Assembly: GCA_039881145.1 (NCBI GenBank)
Contig: JAYKKI010000029.1
Location: 27,756,001 to 27,820,000 of the forward strand
DNA: 64,000 nucleotides
From: Druceiella hillmani
Lineage: Eukaryota; Arthropoda; Insecta; Lepidoptera; Hepialidae
Direction of reading: 5' to 3'
Shown here: positions 36,164-49,811 of the stretch, piece after piece
Layout of the letters: each line of letters opens with the position of its first letter
Numbering within the stretch: the first letter of the stretch is position 1
Position numbers and translations under genes: made by a program
Notes under the pieces: generated by a model
The model's database searches: none
Seen by the model: the letters and a program-made list of their open reading frames with translations, nothing else
Told to the model about the DNA's origin: nothing

Positions 36164-39100
36164 ATTATTATCTCTATGAGTTATCGATATAAGTCGTTTG
36201 TGATGGCCATTAGATAGTCTCAAGATTTTCAGTATAAGTAATAAAAAAGTTCCTCTTTCAACTTCGCATCTTCATTACTGAAAGTCGTGCCCGTCTTAAA
36301 GTGCTTTGCTAGAGAAGCTGACAAACTGCTTTCATGCTGCCCTCTTTTCGACTTGTTCAGTACGGCAGTGAGAGGTGATTATGTTAATATAAAAACACAA
36401 AAATATAAAAAATTTGTATTTTTATTTTTCCTAAGTAATTCTAATTTTTAGAATGTAATGAAGTAAAATCTAAATTATAACGTAGAGTATAGGGGAAATG
36501 TGGTCGTTTTACCCTGCTCGGTTTGCCTTTTTTGGTCATTTGCGCTTTTTCGTCAAATCTAACCTTCCAATATTGTAATATTCAAGGAAATATGAAAAAA
36601 AAAGGAATAGATACAATAAAATAATTACGTGCTAGTATTGACCCAGAATACTCATGAGTACAGACACGATGTACACATCTTACTTTTTTTGTAAAAAAAG
36701 TCGAAATTTATTATTGAATTAGGAGCCGTGCACTTCATTGTGTGTAGCCTGGATAACTGCCGCGACGCTGGTTGATTGCGGGGAGTGTTCATAATCGGTA
36801 AGATCGCGATAAGTTTGAAAATGACAGTTTTAAGAGGGATGCTAGCTTTAGGCAAGATGCCCGTTTTGGGCCCCTTACCCCTGCATTATTGTTTTATTTT
36901 ATTTTTCTGTGACTGAAAATTGAAAATTCATAAGAACTTATTTACACGAAAAAAAATTAGAAACATTCCATAATAAAATCTGAGGCAAAATAAACAAACT
37001 TAGCTAGAAAATAAATAGCATAATTCGTAATAGTATATTCATAAGTTTTACAAACCGTATTTCGTACACGTCAAGGCACATCACAAGTAAAACCTAAAAA
37101 ATGTTTTATGTTTAAATGACCATAAGCAGCCGCGTGCTCCTAGAATGTCTTTTCAAACATATGATGCGAGTCATAATTTTTTTCCTTACCGAAACTGACT
37201 TATTTTTGTTATAAACTGCGCTCCAAATATTTGTTTGTAATATTTGTATGTGTTATGTTCTGTTATGCTCTGTCTAATGAGCTCTTTGATTTCACAACGG
37301 CAGAAAAATATTTTCGTTTGTAAACTAGGTCTTAAAAAAGTATTTAGCAATAATAAATAAGGGAGCAAGTAAAACATATTTAATATACTCTGGTAACAAA
37401 GTATTCTGTAATTTAATGAAATGTGAAATCATGTAAAGGAAGACCAAGGGTAAGGATGATTGATGATAAATAAGTAAACTTTTTCAAAATTATTTTTCTC
37501 AATACCCTCTTTACTTATTATTATTGCATTATAATAAGTTTGTAATGTATTGGCATTACGGTATCACTAAGTTACATTTAAGTGGTTTCCTGAAAATTTA
37601 ATAAGATACTAGACTATAATTTGTATACTTAGATATAAAGATAACTGGGAAGATTTGCTTCGTCGATGATAGAAAAGGTTCTAAAAATTATTTTCGTGCT
37701 AAAATCTATTTTTGGATTTTTCCCCAATATTTATTCTCAAAAGCAAAAAATCGCTCCAAAATAAAAACACATTTTTAAAAACATTGATTTGTGGCTTATT
37801 ATAAAAATATTTTTAAAAACATTGATTTGTGACTGCGTGACATATCAGCTGACACGCTATTAGCTCCTTTACTAGAATATTTTATAATTAATATTTTCGC
37901 ACAAAAATATTTCAATATTTGCATAATATCTCTCTTATTAATACAGAGATTTAAGCCTTATTTATGACCCAACACGAAGAATTTTATTTAAGACTTATTT
38001 ATGACCCAATACGAAGAAAATGTTTAAATCTCGATTCCGTCTATGTCAGTCGTGCCGGCGTTACAATTTAATGGAATTCAAACATATCAGTACATTTAGT
38101 CTTCCTAATATCCAATTCATTTTAAGTGTCTTCCAGATAATATGATTTGCAGAGTGGGGTTGAACAATTTGATTTCTTTAATTTCATTAAATTAGCGAAT
38201 CTATATTTTGTTAATAATTAGTTGCTTCTTACAACTGTCTGAAGCAACGCCTATACCAAACAAGAAAAAAAAATTGTCGTACTGTGTTTAATTACCAAAT
38301 AAGCCTAGATGATTGCCTATTAGTAATAATAAATAAGATATAGTAATAATAAAGATAAATGAAATAGAAAATAAAACAAATGCGTATCACCAACATTAAA
38401 TGTTATAGTCGAACATTTTCTAGTTGTCTAAAATTATTTTAAAAGGAACAGAAGAACGACGGATGGTCCGGTATTATTGCAATTGCTGTTCCGCGAAGGG
38501 AAATTACAAAATTTATCTTGTCTAAAATTGTATATCTCCATAGGCGGTAAAATTATATGGCTTCGTTTCCCTATTCTGCATTCCCAAATACAGTTAGCAT
38601 GAATTCCGTCCCAGTTTTCATGATATTTTCTGTATTAAATACTATATTTTTAACAAGTGCACCGATTCTCATCGTTAGTACGTAAGCGCTGAATCTAATA
38701 AGGCAGATATGATACTACAACATTATTAGCATATGAAGGAGAATATAAAGAAGGTTTTGATGCCATATCTAGAACGAAAAATAAATCAGAGTTTTGAAGC
38801 AGCCAGAAATTGCAAGTAACAGATTTTAAGTTTTTAACATTCCATAGAATGTCAGAAAAAGTTTAAATGGAACCGAGCAATGCAACGGTGCCAAATGCAT
38901 ACAGTCGTTTTAGCGAAGTAACACGAAATATTATTAGCTAACAGTATGCATCTATCACAGCATCCATGGCTTTATTTGTGTAAAATATGAATTCCAGGAA
39001 CATTATTGTTTGGGTGTTTGTTATATAATCGTGCCTGCATGATTTGAAAGGATTTTGTGAAATATAGGTATAAATCGAAATAATATTGGGCTACTTTTAT

Positions 39101-41269
39101 TAATTTTTTTTAAATGTGAAACTTTGTGTTACTTACTAAATAAAAAAAAAAGAATTTTATAACATGTCAATATATGGGCAACGTGCATAATAAACTTATT
39201 GCTGACGTGTCTCCAAAATCCAAAACTTGCACGTAACCTCGTCATTTAAATCCACGAGGGGTGAACCATGGGAAAAGAAACCTGCGTAATAATTTAGAAT
39301 ACTATTGCTTTTAATAATCTATCTTGAACAAGTAGACAACTGTATACAGACCTTATACCTTTCATAAAACAAGTGAATAATAACACAAATAAAGTAGATT
39401 TCTGTCCTACATGCATTAGTTATATATAGAAACGAATACGGCGCTTTAAGGGCGTGTTTACATTGTTGACGAAAAACCTAAATTTTACCAAGTTTACTCT
39501 AAAGTTTACTCTAAAGTATTCTCTCTGAGAATATGTAGATAGTATAATGGTTTTTAATATATAAAAATAGATTAAATTTTCATCTAATTCAAGTAGATTA
39601 GCGGAATCGGCTTTTTGCAACTCATTCTTTGCCAAAACCGCTAAAGAGGGGGAAGCTTGGATCAGTCATTCCACAAGCTACTGCTGCCTTACAAATTTAT
39701 TTCGTCATATTTTAACAATTAAAAATAAATAAAACTGGCCACTAAATATATAATATATCAAATATGTATATTTATTTTAGTTATAATTGCAACAAATATA
39801 TCCAGATGAATAGAACAAACGAAGTCGCTACGCCTGGTTAGTGGTTTTACGATTAGTAAATATCAGTTGTCGAACGGCGGGATTTTGTGAATACGTCCTT
39901 AATACTTTCTGCGGAATGACTTAACGCTACCTGTTGCTAACTTCAAATACTAGCTTAAGTTCTAATTAACATTCAAGTTGTTTGCGAACGGCCTTAGAAT
40001 ATATATTGCTATTTTAAATAGTCAGTTATTTTCTTTGGTTGGTCTAACGTAACTGCAGTTTTCTGAAATTAATTTCGTGTTTTCTTTTTAATTTCTTCTG
40101 TTAGTATTGTTAGTCTGTTTACCTTGAATGTATTATTAGCTTCTTTCTACTCTATATTAATATATGATAAATAATGTAATATATTTACTAATTTTAGTTC
40201 TATTTCTGACGAATAATAACAGTTCAAATATTCTATTGATTAAAACTACTTTTTATGTGCTTATTTTGTTACGTTACGATTTAATGTAAGAATATACTTA
40301 ATCAGTGCAAATTTCATCGGTTCCATTTAATTTAACTGAATCAGAGATAATGTTCATGCCATCGGATTAAAAGTATAAATAATATGATTCCTAATATTTG
40401 TTTTTTACTTTGCCATTGATTTTCTTTTCTAAAACACGACCTGCAATTTTTTTCCTTAAGGTTTTTATAATACTGAGTATTCATTTTAATAATGGTTAGC
40501 TGCACATCACTAGATAATATTCAAAGAAAATAAGCGTGTTACTACAATATACATTTTTTTAAATACTTTTTTATGCTGAAACGATGTTGTGACAATGGAG
40601 TTATCGAGAGATAAAATCGAATATTCCAATTACATTTATGGCAGGAAAAAAGTTGTCCTTCTGAAACAAAAACTTTAAGGTCATAAGCAATGTATATTAA
40701 GCCATAACTGCATATAATTAACATTCCGGATCGGAAGCAGAAAATAGATATGCACGATAGTATACCACCGAATCCCGAGGTGCTTTTAAATACCTATATG
40801 TTATTTTGATATTAAACGTAATTTTGCCTAGTAAGAAACAGTCTTTACTAACTGACAAATTAGTTACTTGTACGCAGCTGACAAATTGTTTCCTTATAAA
40901 CTATTCACCGTGTATTAGAAATTTAAAAACTATTCATATTTCCGAAGGGGCCTAAAACTACTCATATGCCTCGCAAACCGTACATTGCTAAGTTTTGTAT
41001 GAAAACTGCAAATTATATTATCAAAATAAGCGTAACTTCAAAGGAATTGATGGATTTCTCCTCGAACGTATTGTTCGAAAAATACCGTATAATTGCTTTG
41101 AGCGATACGTTGTGATAAGTATGTGCATGATGGCGACGTACGACGGCAAATATTCGTGAGCTAAATTAATCATCGGATATGTCAGTATATACAGGTGTGT
41201 TATGTTTATCTTTGTATGAAATAATACTCTTATTTAAGATCAAATAAGACCTTTGGTATGTAGCGTTAC
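36164..41269. other. AT-rich DNA, no gene recognised
   Basis: A few less AT-rich islands (about 36480-36880 and 38440-38640) contain open stretches of about 60 codons without a family I can name. Short direct repeats occur at 37770-37840 (TTTTAAAAACATTGATTTGT twice) and 37950-38020 (CTTATTTATGACCCAA twice). Confidence 0.5.
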
Positions 41270-41359
41270 GTATCACTTTTATGACACCGCGTGGCGCTCG
41301 TTATGTATGCACTGCAGTGTATATAACGAGCTTTGCTGTGACACCAAAATAGTGTATCT
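41270..41359. repeat. Imperfect hairpin, MITE-like
   Basis: An arm with GCTCGTTATGTATGCAC faces GTGTATATAACGAGC around TGCA. The pairing continues outward imperfectly through GACACCGCGTGG against the complement of CTGTGACACC, to about 45 bp per arm. This compact structure is GC-richer than its surroundings, suggesting a small inserted element; no target-site duplication was identified. Confidence 0.7.
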
Positions 41360-43840
41360 CGAAAACAAATCATTATTAAACGAGTATACAACCATCTTAT
41401 GTTGAACTCAGAAATCTTTGAAAGCCAGTTTAATGTACCATTATGACTGGAGTCAAGGTAAATACTTCCCAATTTTTAGTTAAAAATATAGCAAACAATT
41501 GAGATAATTTGAAAAATGTGTCGTGTTATGTGTGCATCATAAGAAAAAAAACGAGACCCTATTGGAAAACCGGGAACAAAATTATATTTGCGGTTATTTC
41601 ACAAAATTATTTATAGAGATCATTTGTTTTGAATTAACTAGAATTACGAACCTACAATATTTAAACAATAGCCAAACTCCAAGGAAATGATAGTCTTTTC
41701 TGGAATTTATATTTCATTTAATTTTATTATTTTGAATTTTAAATTTCATTCAAAATTATCATATTGCATTTCAAAATTATATTTCATTCAAAAATTGTTA
41801 GATATTGTGGAGTTCACATATTGCCACGGTACAGATTCCAAGCGGAGACAGATTGAAAGGAAAATTGCTTCAAAAGTAAACAGAGGTTTCGTATTTTTAA
41901 AAATATTTACGGTTCTGTATAAATAAAATTTTAATTCAACATTCAAAAAAGTTGAAAGCTAATAAAACATTGATGTGAAAACATGTACCAATTTGACATC
42001 ACACTATTCTGTCAACAATATAAAGAATTTGAAATATAAAAAAATTACCGAGTTTATTTCCCAAATCAGGGTGTGAATTATATAAGGCCAAAGGATATTC
42101 TCAATTTAATATTTCATAAGTATTTAATTGAGGCACAACTTTATTTTTAGGATTCTGGAATTAAAATACTCAAAAAACATGATTTTGAGTGTTGATTGTT
42201 GCGGTAAATGAAAAAAATATATATATTTCAGCTTATACTAATGGGTATTATAAATTGCACTATTTTATGGTATATATATTGTTATTGTTATCAGCTTACT
42301 ATAAATATTATTATTGTTTTGGTGATACATATATACCAGTTTTCACAATTTTAAATTCTTTGAAAGATATTTTACTATTAAACGCACAGAACTTATAATC
42401 AAAATTAGTAATAGCCAGCTGAGCTGTCGGAATCTATTATTCGAAATTTATGAACCGATGGACTATTCAAATAAGAATGATTATTGGTTCTTTTTTTCAC
42501 AAACAATTCACTTCACATTCTAGTATTAGTATACTTGAACTAATAGAAGGTACAAGAACTGATAAGTGTTTAGTTGTAATATTTTTTACTTCATTTTCGT
42601 TTAACCAAAAGCACTGACCACTCCTGTAATGTTGTAGAATTTATTACTTCATATGCATTATTTTTTTAAACAAGCTCCAGTAAATACAGCCTTAAATAAT
42701 TATATCTTTTTATTATGCTTTTTGCAACTAAGTAGTCATAATAATTTCTCAAGAAATTTTGAAATATGGTTTTTTCCAAGTACACATTGAAATAAGTTTT
42801 GAAAAATTATCACAGAAAGATTTGCTGAGATTATTAGCGTCAACATAATCTTTTAGCAAATTGACATCATAAAATGTGCTTAGATTGTTCAAATATGTGG
42901 AGCATGCTCTTTAGTAATATCGTTCCAATTGTAGGGTTAGCAAATGAGTTGATAGATTTTTAGAGACGAAGCTTAAGCAGACCGGATATCCAAAAAATAT
43001 TTTTGTTTTATGTATATTGGAAATTTATTTTTGGAGATAAAATAGGTGTATTTTTTGTTATATAGTAACAGAAAAAAAACCTAAAAAAAATGAATTATAA
43101 ATTTCCGTAACTAGGTGTAAAATGTGACGCAATGATGATGAATGCCTACGAAGTAATAATTTGGTCTCTTTAGTAATATAAACCCAATAACCTACCAGTT
43201 CTTTAATTTTATAGCCCTAACTGCATCTATCTGATCTGATCATCCAAGAGTTTTGACATTCAGGAATGGCACGAGAAAACTTTTCTGAAAATAATTCAAG
43301 AAAAAGGCGTTCTTCTATTGTACATCCATATAATTCTAATATTATATAAAATTATGATTACAGCGTTTTTGAAAATAAAACTTTAGAGAATAGTCAATAT
43401 TCATGAAACAAGTGGTAATTATCATTAAGATAATAGGTAAAACAATGAAATCAAACTTTAAATTTTTACAATAAAGAAATATGTAAAATATGTATTGAAA
43501 ATAAATAGAAAATTTTCTTCTGTTAGTTTACATTTGTAATCTATAAAAGCTGATTTTCATTAAATACCAATTTGACAAAACACTTAAAATTATTATCATT
43601 AATATGATGTTAAAATATCATGAAATAAAATTGTTTAATAAAACGACTAGTTATTTAAATAAAAGTAGTTATTTATTTATTTTTATGTGTTTTGTAAAAA
43701 TACAAATATCAGCTTCAAATCTGAATACGAGTATTCGTATTTAAACTGAAAGTGTCGATTAATCAGATACGATTTTAAGAGTAGATAGAAGTGATCAAGA
43801 GGAAGTAATCTTAATTCCTGTAGTAGGTCTTTATGCCAAA
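41360..43840. other. AT-rich DNA, no gene recognised
   Basis: Open frames here (41687-41926, 42189-42398) are low-complexity and motif-free. Nothing else can be supported. Confidence 0.5.
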
Positions 43841-43849
43841 CTCTTAGCT

Positions 43850-46230
43850 ACATCCAAGAAGACAGTAGAACATATATTTATGTTTCCTGACGTTTTTTTT
43901 GTAAGAGTGAGATGGGTCGGTATAATTCAACTTCACTTATATCTTTGCCAAGTTTTGGTATCATAATAATTTCAGCTGTTTTACCCACATCTGGGACGTA
44001 TTTTCGCCGAATACAGGCTTTAATCAGAGTAGTTAATTTAACCAAAGCTTTTCTTTGAAATGTCTTAAGTATCTCACCTGTAACTAGATCAAATACTTCC
44101 TTGTGCTTCCTTCGCGTTAAGGTTTATTTTTAATTTCATCAGCAACTTCCTTAGGCGTAACTAAAGGAATTTTGTCAGGATAAACATTAGGCGGAGCATC
44201 ATCTCACTCGTTTGGATAAAATCTTGCTTCAAGATGTTGAGCAAACACAATTTGCTTTTTCTAAAATATTACGAGCCCATTTTCCATCAATTTTTTGATT
44301 AGTTAACAATCGTTTAAGATATTTTGTAGCTTTTCATAGTGGGTACTCAATGCTGCTATCTGCAGTAAGTTTTGTGAGAAATTTGTTGATTGTTAATTGT
44401 TTGATATTTTTCATTTCTCTAATCAGTTGTCCAGCAGCACTCTTAAGTAAAGTTTCATCATATGGGCTTCTTGATTGATGCCACTTTCTTCTAAGTTTTC
44501 TTTTTTCTGATATTAGGTCTTTAATTTCTTACGGATAGTTAACTATCCGTAAGAAATTAAAGACTATCCGTAAGAAATTAAGACCTTTTAATTTTCTTTT
44601 AATAACCGGCTAGACTATTCCTGGCAGCTTCTTGAATAGTTGCGGGGAAGACATTTAATTATTTTTCCAATTGATCAACAGTCTTTATCCGCACCATCAG
44701 GTTGATGTCATTTTCTAGTAAGTAGTTAAAATAATTCTAATCTGTTTGTTTGTTAATGAGAGTTAGTGTTTATACTTTCACAATAATTGTGTCATTAGCT
44801 GTTAGGTAAATTAAAGAATGATTAGAGTTCATATCAAGTCTCTCTTCAATTTTAATATAATTTGATTATACATTTTTAACAATAAAAAAGTCTATTAGGT
44901 CTGGAGTTTCTCTGATCTAAAACGTCGATTTTTCAGTTGATATGAATTCGCATTCATAGCAGCCCTGTAACTCTCGTCCCTTAGTAGTGTGTCCTTGAGT
45001 CCCAGTGTGTGTGTTTATCGTTGAAGTCTCTTCCAACGATAAAACAACAATTTAATTTTTTGAAAAGCGTGATATATTGATATGCATAAACATGGTATTT
45101 AGGTGGGCAATAGCTTGCACTTACTCTGACTTTTTGTTTATTTGTGTCCACCGTTACAAGTGTAGCGTAGATATAACAAGTAACATATTTTTCATCTTCA
45201 AAGTGTTTGATACAGTTTTTGATAATAACAGCGCTACCTCCGCGAGCCGTGTTACCAGGATAAATTGAATGGTAGGTTGAGTAGTTTTTGAATCTAATAA
45301 ACGACTCTTTAGTAAAATGTGTTTCAGATATTAGACATATGTCAACATTTTCTGTGCACAGGATTGCTTGTAGTTCATGTTGGTGTTGTAGCATTGGAAT
45401 TTTATTCCATAATTCGTAGGGAAGTCATTGTTAATTTCCAGAGACTTTAATTCTACTCTTAATTTTCTTGAGCCGCAGGTATATTTTAGAATCTGCATAA
45501 CTTCTAATAACATATTATCATTATTTTGTGTTTGCTTAGTTAGAGGGATATTATCCGAAACAGTTTGGCTGTGTGTTCTGCCGGAATTTTGTGGTTATGT
45601 GGCCCCAATTTGAGTGGAAATTCTTATCATTTTATTCGTTTTTAACTGCTGTTTATTTTTGTTTATGCTATCTCTCAGTTTTTGAAATTCTTTAATCACC
45701 TCACATTATCGATAGTTGGTAGTATGCTTTTTCCTACAGTGGCAGCAGTTTGGCATATCTGGAAGTTATCACAGTTAGTAGTGAGATGATGTCGATTGCA
45801 TTGAACATATCAAGGTACCATGTTACAATAGTTTTTAGTATGACCATATTATAGGCAGGTATTACACTGCGGTATTCATTTATTGATTTAAATTGGTCCG
45901 ATAGTAATGATCGTGTTACAAACTTTTTAATCCTTTATATTTTATTTATGTCCATATTCTTCTTAAACGCAACAATAAACATATCTAATAATTCCTCTTC
46001 TTTTTATTTCAATTTAGGTGTAGCATTTAGTACTTCCAATCCCTGAGCTTTTAGATTATTTATAATATCTATTGGGCTGAAAGATTTATGTACATTTTTT
46101 ACCATTACTCTGATATCAGTATCTTGTTTGTTTTCCTGGGAATGCCATAAAATTTCATGTTTTGAAATTCGTTAGTCAAGATTCTGTATGCATAATGATT
46201 GATTATTTTCTTATCATCGCTGGATATTGA
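43850..46230 (-). pseudogene. Second Jockey-like LINE relic: gag, endonuclease, start of RT
   Basis: Read right to left. About 46230-45660 holds gag fragments in several frames, with zinc knuckles at about 45740-45885 (CNTCL, stop, YGHTKNYC and QCNRHHLTTNC, the latter having lost its first Cys to Tyr). 45394-44981 is an endonuclease piece (DICLISETHFTKESF, GGSAVIIKN, FIVGRDFNDKHTHWDSR). About 44590-44250 is the linker (RRKWHQSRSPYDE, KATKYLKRLLTNQKIDGKWA). About 44115-43900 is the RT start (LVTGEILKTFQRKALVKLTT, IIMIPKLGKD, YRPISLL). Sequence after the SYRPIS motif is not recognisable, so the copy is 3' truncated or deleted. It is related to the element at 4249-8620 but a different family, more decayed, and as AT-rich as its flanks, hence older. 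Confidence 0.9.
44517..44588. repeat. Perfect 48-bp palindrome plus a third direct copy, inside the LINE relic
   Basis: Positions 44517-44540 and 44541-44564 are exact complements with no loop (centre GTTAAC). Directly after, ACTATCCGTAAGAAATTAA is repeated again. The same 20-odd bases thus occur three times, once in the opposite orientation, in the linker region of the dead LINE. Confidence 0.95.
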
Positions 46231-47350
46231 AAAAAATTTAAACAATTCATATGAATCAAGTAACATAACAAAGAAACTAGAACAAGACTGGAATTAATCA
46301 CACATAGCCTGCCAAACAATTTTGCAGTAAATAAAGAGACAAAAACTATGAGTTTTTAAAAATAAAATTTTAGATTGAAAATTCAGAAAAAACATTAAAA
46401 AATAAAGAGAATAGTTTCTAAAAAATTGAAAGCGCAAAACACATTAACTCATGTAATAATGAAAATTTCACTATAGTAAGTGTAATAAAACTATTAATGT
46501 AGTCAGTTTCTAGTTATACGTATTTTGACAATTGACCAGGGGAAAGCTAAACTGCAATTAAAGTAGTAATGCGTCTAATGGTGTACTAGTTGCACTATCC
46601 TATTCGGATTTTTAGTATCTTTCTTAGTTATAACCCATCGATAGAAATCAGATGTTCCTTTTGTAAAATAAAAATTACCTCTGTAAATAAAATGATGGAA
46701 CCATTTCAAGATAACTATTTTCATTTTGATATTATTTTTATTTTCGTGGTTACGTGATAAATATAAATAATGATGAAAGAATAATTAGATGTTTACAATT
46801 AAATTTTATTATTATTTATAAAAAATGACGTAATATATTGGATAAATCGTTGCAAATACACTTCTATAGAATTTATACATTAATGAGTTGCCAAGAGTTG
46901 ATATTAGAATCTTGAAAATAAAAATTTAGAAGGCTCGCATTATACAATCTGGCAAGTTAATATTTCCAAAAAAAATTCAATTCATTTGAAGAATAACATA
47001 TTTAACTACCCATTAAGAATGCTAAATATTGAAAAATTTACTTCTTTTAATTAATGGAATGTAACAATAAGGTTTTTAAATACCATTACGTAAATATGTT
47101 AATAATTTTTTTTCGAATGCATTAATTAGGCTGTATGTTATTTCACATCGCGTCTCCCGCACACTATAATTCATATAATGACATAACACGTGTATTTTTT
47201 TCGTGATAACACCATGCAGTGGGAAGCTTGTTACCGCCCGAACTGCCACTGTGGGATCCCGGTAATAAGCTACATAGTATTCATAATTATTATTTAAAAT
47301 CAATTCGGCACATTACTTTTTTTATTTACTTTCATGTATCTTAATTATAC
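46231..47350. other. AT-rich DNA, no gene; one hairpin
   Basis: A hairpin at 47224-47273 pairs AGCTTGTTACCG with CGGTAATAAGCT (one mismatch) around about 24 less AT-rich bases. It lies close to the SINE that follows and may be part of the same or a neighbouring insertion. Confidence 0.5.
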
Positions 47351-47352
47351 AT

Positions 47353-47520
47353 ATGGATGACTTATTGCTACCAGAGCAATTTCTCACAGCCAACCATAAC
47401 ACCAGTCCAGCCCCATTCGACCAACGGCTGGAAATCGAACCCGCGGTGCGCCACATCGTCATAAGCTGTATGCCTTGTGATCAACCCAACACACCACAGC
47501 GACGACATTTCATAATACCA
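47353..47520 (-). mobile_element. tRNA-derived SINE
   Basis: On the minus strand, TGGTGTGTTGGGTTGATCAC (near 47500) fits a degenerate RNA polymerase III A box. GCGGGTTCGATTTCC (about 47432-47446) fits the B box GGTTCGANTCC with one change. The boxes are about 50 bp apart, as in tRNA genes. The stretch is much less AT-rich than its flanks. It does not fold into a clean tRNA, so I call it a SINE and not a tRNA gene. The ends are approximate. The plus-strand open frame over it (47353-47538) is incidental. Confidence 0.65.
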
Positions 47521-47539
47521 ATCTTATTTAGCCTTTAAA

Positions 47540-49598
47540 AAGTTTAGTTCTTTATTCTTTTATCCTCTCAAAATTACGGATATGTTAATTCTGTAAATAA
47601 TAACAAATTTATTGGTTTAAAATGTTATATAATAAAATTTGTATTGCCAAGTGAGGCAACGGATAACAAACTACATTAAATGATTTGTTTCAGCGAGGTA
47701 AAAATGAAGTTTGACTTCGTTTTAACAGGAAATATCCAATGTTTCACACATTCGCTATAAATTCAGAATATAATTTGTGGATTTTTAAATAGGAATGTGT
47801 GAGCAAAATCATGCGTTGGACAAAACCTAACAAATTTATTCGGAATAAGAAAGTTTTATTTGGAATAAATAAGATAGTAATTTGGTAGTTTCAAAAATTA
47901 CTCGTCTTTATATCCACGTATGATGATTACGGGTAATATTTATCTTTGTCTATAAGAAAGTGGCTTTATAAAACTTCCGATAATTGTTAACTCTGATAAA
48001 TTTACAATATATTCGCCTTATTTCATGTTTTTTATCAGTATTTCTTCCATTATGACTTGATAAAAAATTTAAATAATCTTTAAAGAGAAGTATTTTAAGG
48101 GAATGTATTCATATGAATATAACATACGTGACCGAGGACATCAAATATTAAAAAAGGATTTCTTTGTCTGGGTTGGAATTATATATATAAAATATCAGCA
48201 ACTTGTTTGACTGACATGCAAAGATTAAAAATAAAACATAAGCTGGCTTAATAAATCTATAAAAAAGAAAAAATATGGCGAAATTGTTGTGTTTTAATGA
48301 TGAAAAATATTTTATTAATAAATTAACTTTTATCCGTATGTTTTTTCAAGTATGTTTTTTTATTTTTGTGGCGGAGTTTATAGTTGTGTGGTGTTCACCT
48401 CGAAAGCACACTTGCGAGTTAAAAGAATAGCTTAACATTTCACTCTTGCGGGTTAAAATAATAGCTTAAATTTCGCACTCCTATAATGATTATATTGCAT
48501 TTATGTTTCCTGTCTACGCCAACACTTTTCTTAAATTTTTCCAAACACACTCTTATCTCTATTATTTCTTTTGGTTTCTGTAGGCAAATATGTGTGATAT
48601 AGTGTTACCCTACGACCCGTTTTCCAGGAACGTCTCCTATTTTTATTCATATTTTAAATGTTCCGTCGGGATGATAACCATGCCGTATTTGTTATATACG
48701 GAGCGAAAAAACCGTCAGCCGGTTGCATTTGTATGTTAGTACAGTTTGATGAATGCGGAGAGATGGACGCATCACGCCTTTTTGTCTATAAGGAAACATT
48801 AATGGAATATGCATTTAAGTTAAGAGGTTATGAGTATGTTTGTCCGTTATAATTTCTCTCAAAAAGGGGCTAAACCGATTTTGATGCTTTTTTTTTATTT
48901 GAAAACTGGTATTACTATATGTAGATGGTTTATTGGGCATATGGTGGAAAACGGTATAGTTGTTTCTGGTTTGTGAAGGGATCTCTACCACTATGCAGCT
49001 GTGAACTTCGAGTTTTAGTTCAAATGTTAAGTTTTACTATAAATCTGAGTATCTAATGATAACCACTATGGATCTATGAATCTATTATAGATAGAGGCTG
49101 TGGTGACGTTCAAATGGTGAGTTTTTAAGGCAATTCTAACGCCTTCAAACCTAGGGATCTGATGATGGAAAAGAAAGGAAATATTCCCCAAATCTAAAGA
49201 CCTTTAAAGCTGCAAGGTTTGCTATATCTGCAAGGCTACGTTGTTTTGTGGATCGATATCGAATAATTTTCACTGATCTACATCACACCATCTAAAGATC
49301 TCATTCTACCAATAGTTACATAGACTTGAACTTTGGCAAACATTTTATTTTTTATATTAGATAGTATTAATCAATACCGCAAATGCTCAAACAACATTAT
49401 GTATAAAATAGGTTAAGGTGGTAAATAAACGCAAATTCAATTCTGTATCAACTGGAATGGCATCACCCATAACTAATACTTATTTGTACTGAAATTATTC
49501 GAAAGCTGTGTAATTTGTGACATTTTTCCTTTGTAATAATCTAATCGCTCTAATATTAATAGACATACAATTCATTGTCAGATATATAGATTATATTA
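47540..49598. other. AT-rich DNA, no assigned gene
   Basis: The less AT-rich patch at 48600-48860 contains an open frame (48658-48852, 64 codons) with balanced composition and no match to a known family; its status is unclear. GCGAGTTAAAAGAATAGCTTAA and GCGGGTTAAAATAATAGCTTAA-type blocks repeat at about 48413 and 48447. Confidence 0.45.
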
Positions 49599-49599
49599 T

Positions 49600-49678
49600 G
49601 CTGGCTGCTGATGCGTCTCGTACGTATAGGTACATTCAATGCTGGCTGCTGATGCGTCTCCTATGTATAGGTACATTC
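49600..49678. repeat. Tandem duplication of about 38-41 bp over the end of an exon candidate
   Basis: The block starting GCTGGCTGCTGATGCGTCTC occurs at 49600 and 49641, with two or three differences over 38 bp (GTACGTA against CTATGTA). The 41-bp step is not a multiple of three, so it changes the reading frame of the minus-strand exon and brings in the stop at 49636. Confidence 0.93.
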
Positions 49679-49811
49679 ATGTCCACATCCAACATGGCTT
49701 CCTTCACCTCACCTCTAGGCTGACTAGAAGAAACATCTTCCGTTGCCTCGGACGATGTTGGCAAAGTTTCCGCTGCTTCACTTCTACTCGTCAAATGTTG
49801 TTCAGATGGAT
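49636..49811 (-). CDS. Candidate terminal exon of an unidentified gene
   Basis: On the minus strand TATTTACAG precedes position 49811, a good splice acceptor. The exon begins in phase 1 and is open to a TGA at 49636-49638: DPSEQHLTSRSEAAETLPT, then SSEATEDVSSSQPRGEVKEA, MLDVDMNVP and RRRISSQH. The composition (Ser, Glu, Thr) is unlike the Phe/Ile/Tyr-rich chance frames nearby. The phase matches the donor of the exon at 50217-50411, giving Asp across the junction. The stop lies in a 41-bp tandem duplication, so the reading frame may originally have continued. I know no homologue; a disordered region of a host protein or an accessory protein of a DNA transposon are both possible. Confidence 0.5.

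Noticed and set aside
36652..36855. Possible pogo-type transposase C-terminus on the minus strand
   Set aside because: A few short phrases looked suggestive, but no catalytic motif or ordered set of fragments supports it.
47430..47520. A tRNA gene
   Set aside because: A- and B-box-like strings exist, but no clean cloverleaf or anticodon stem could be formed; a SINE explains it better.
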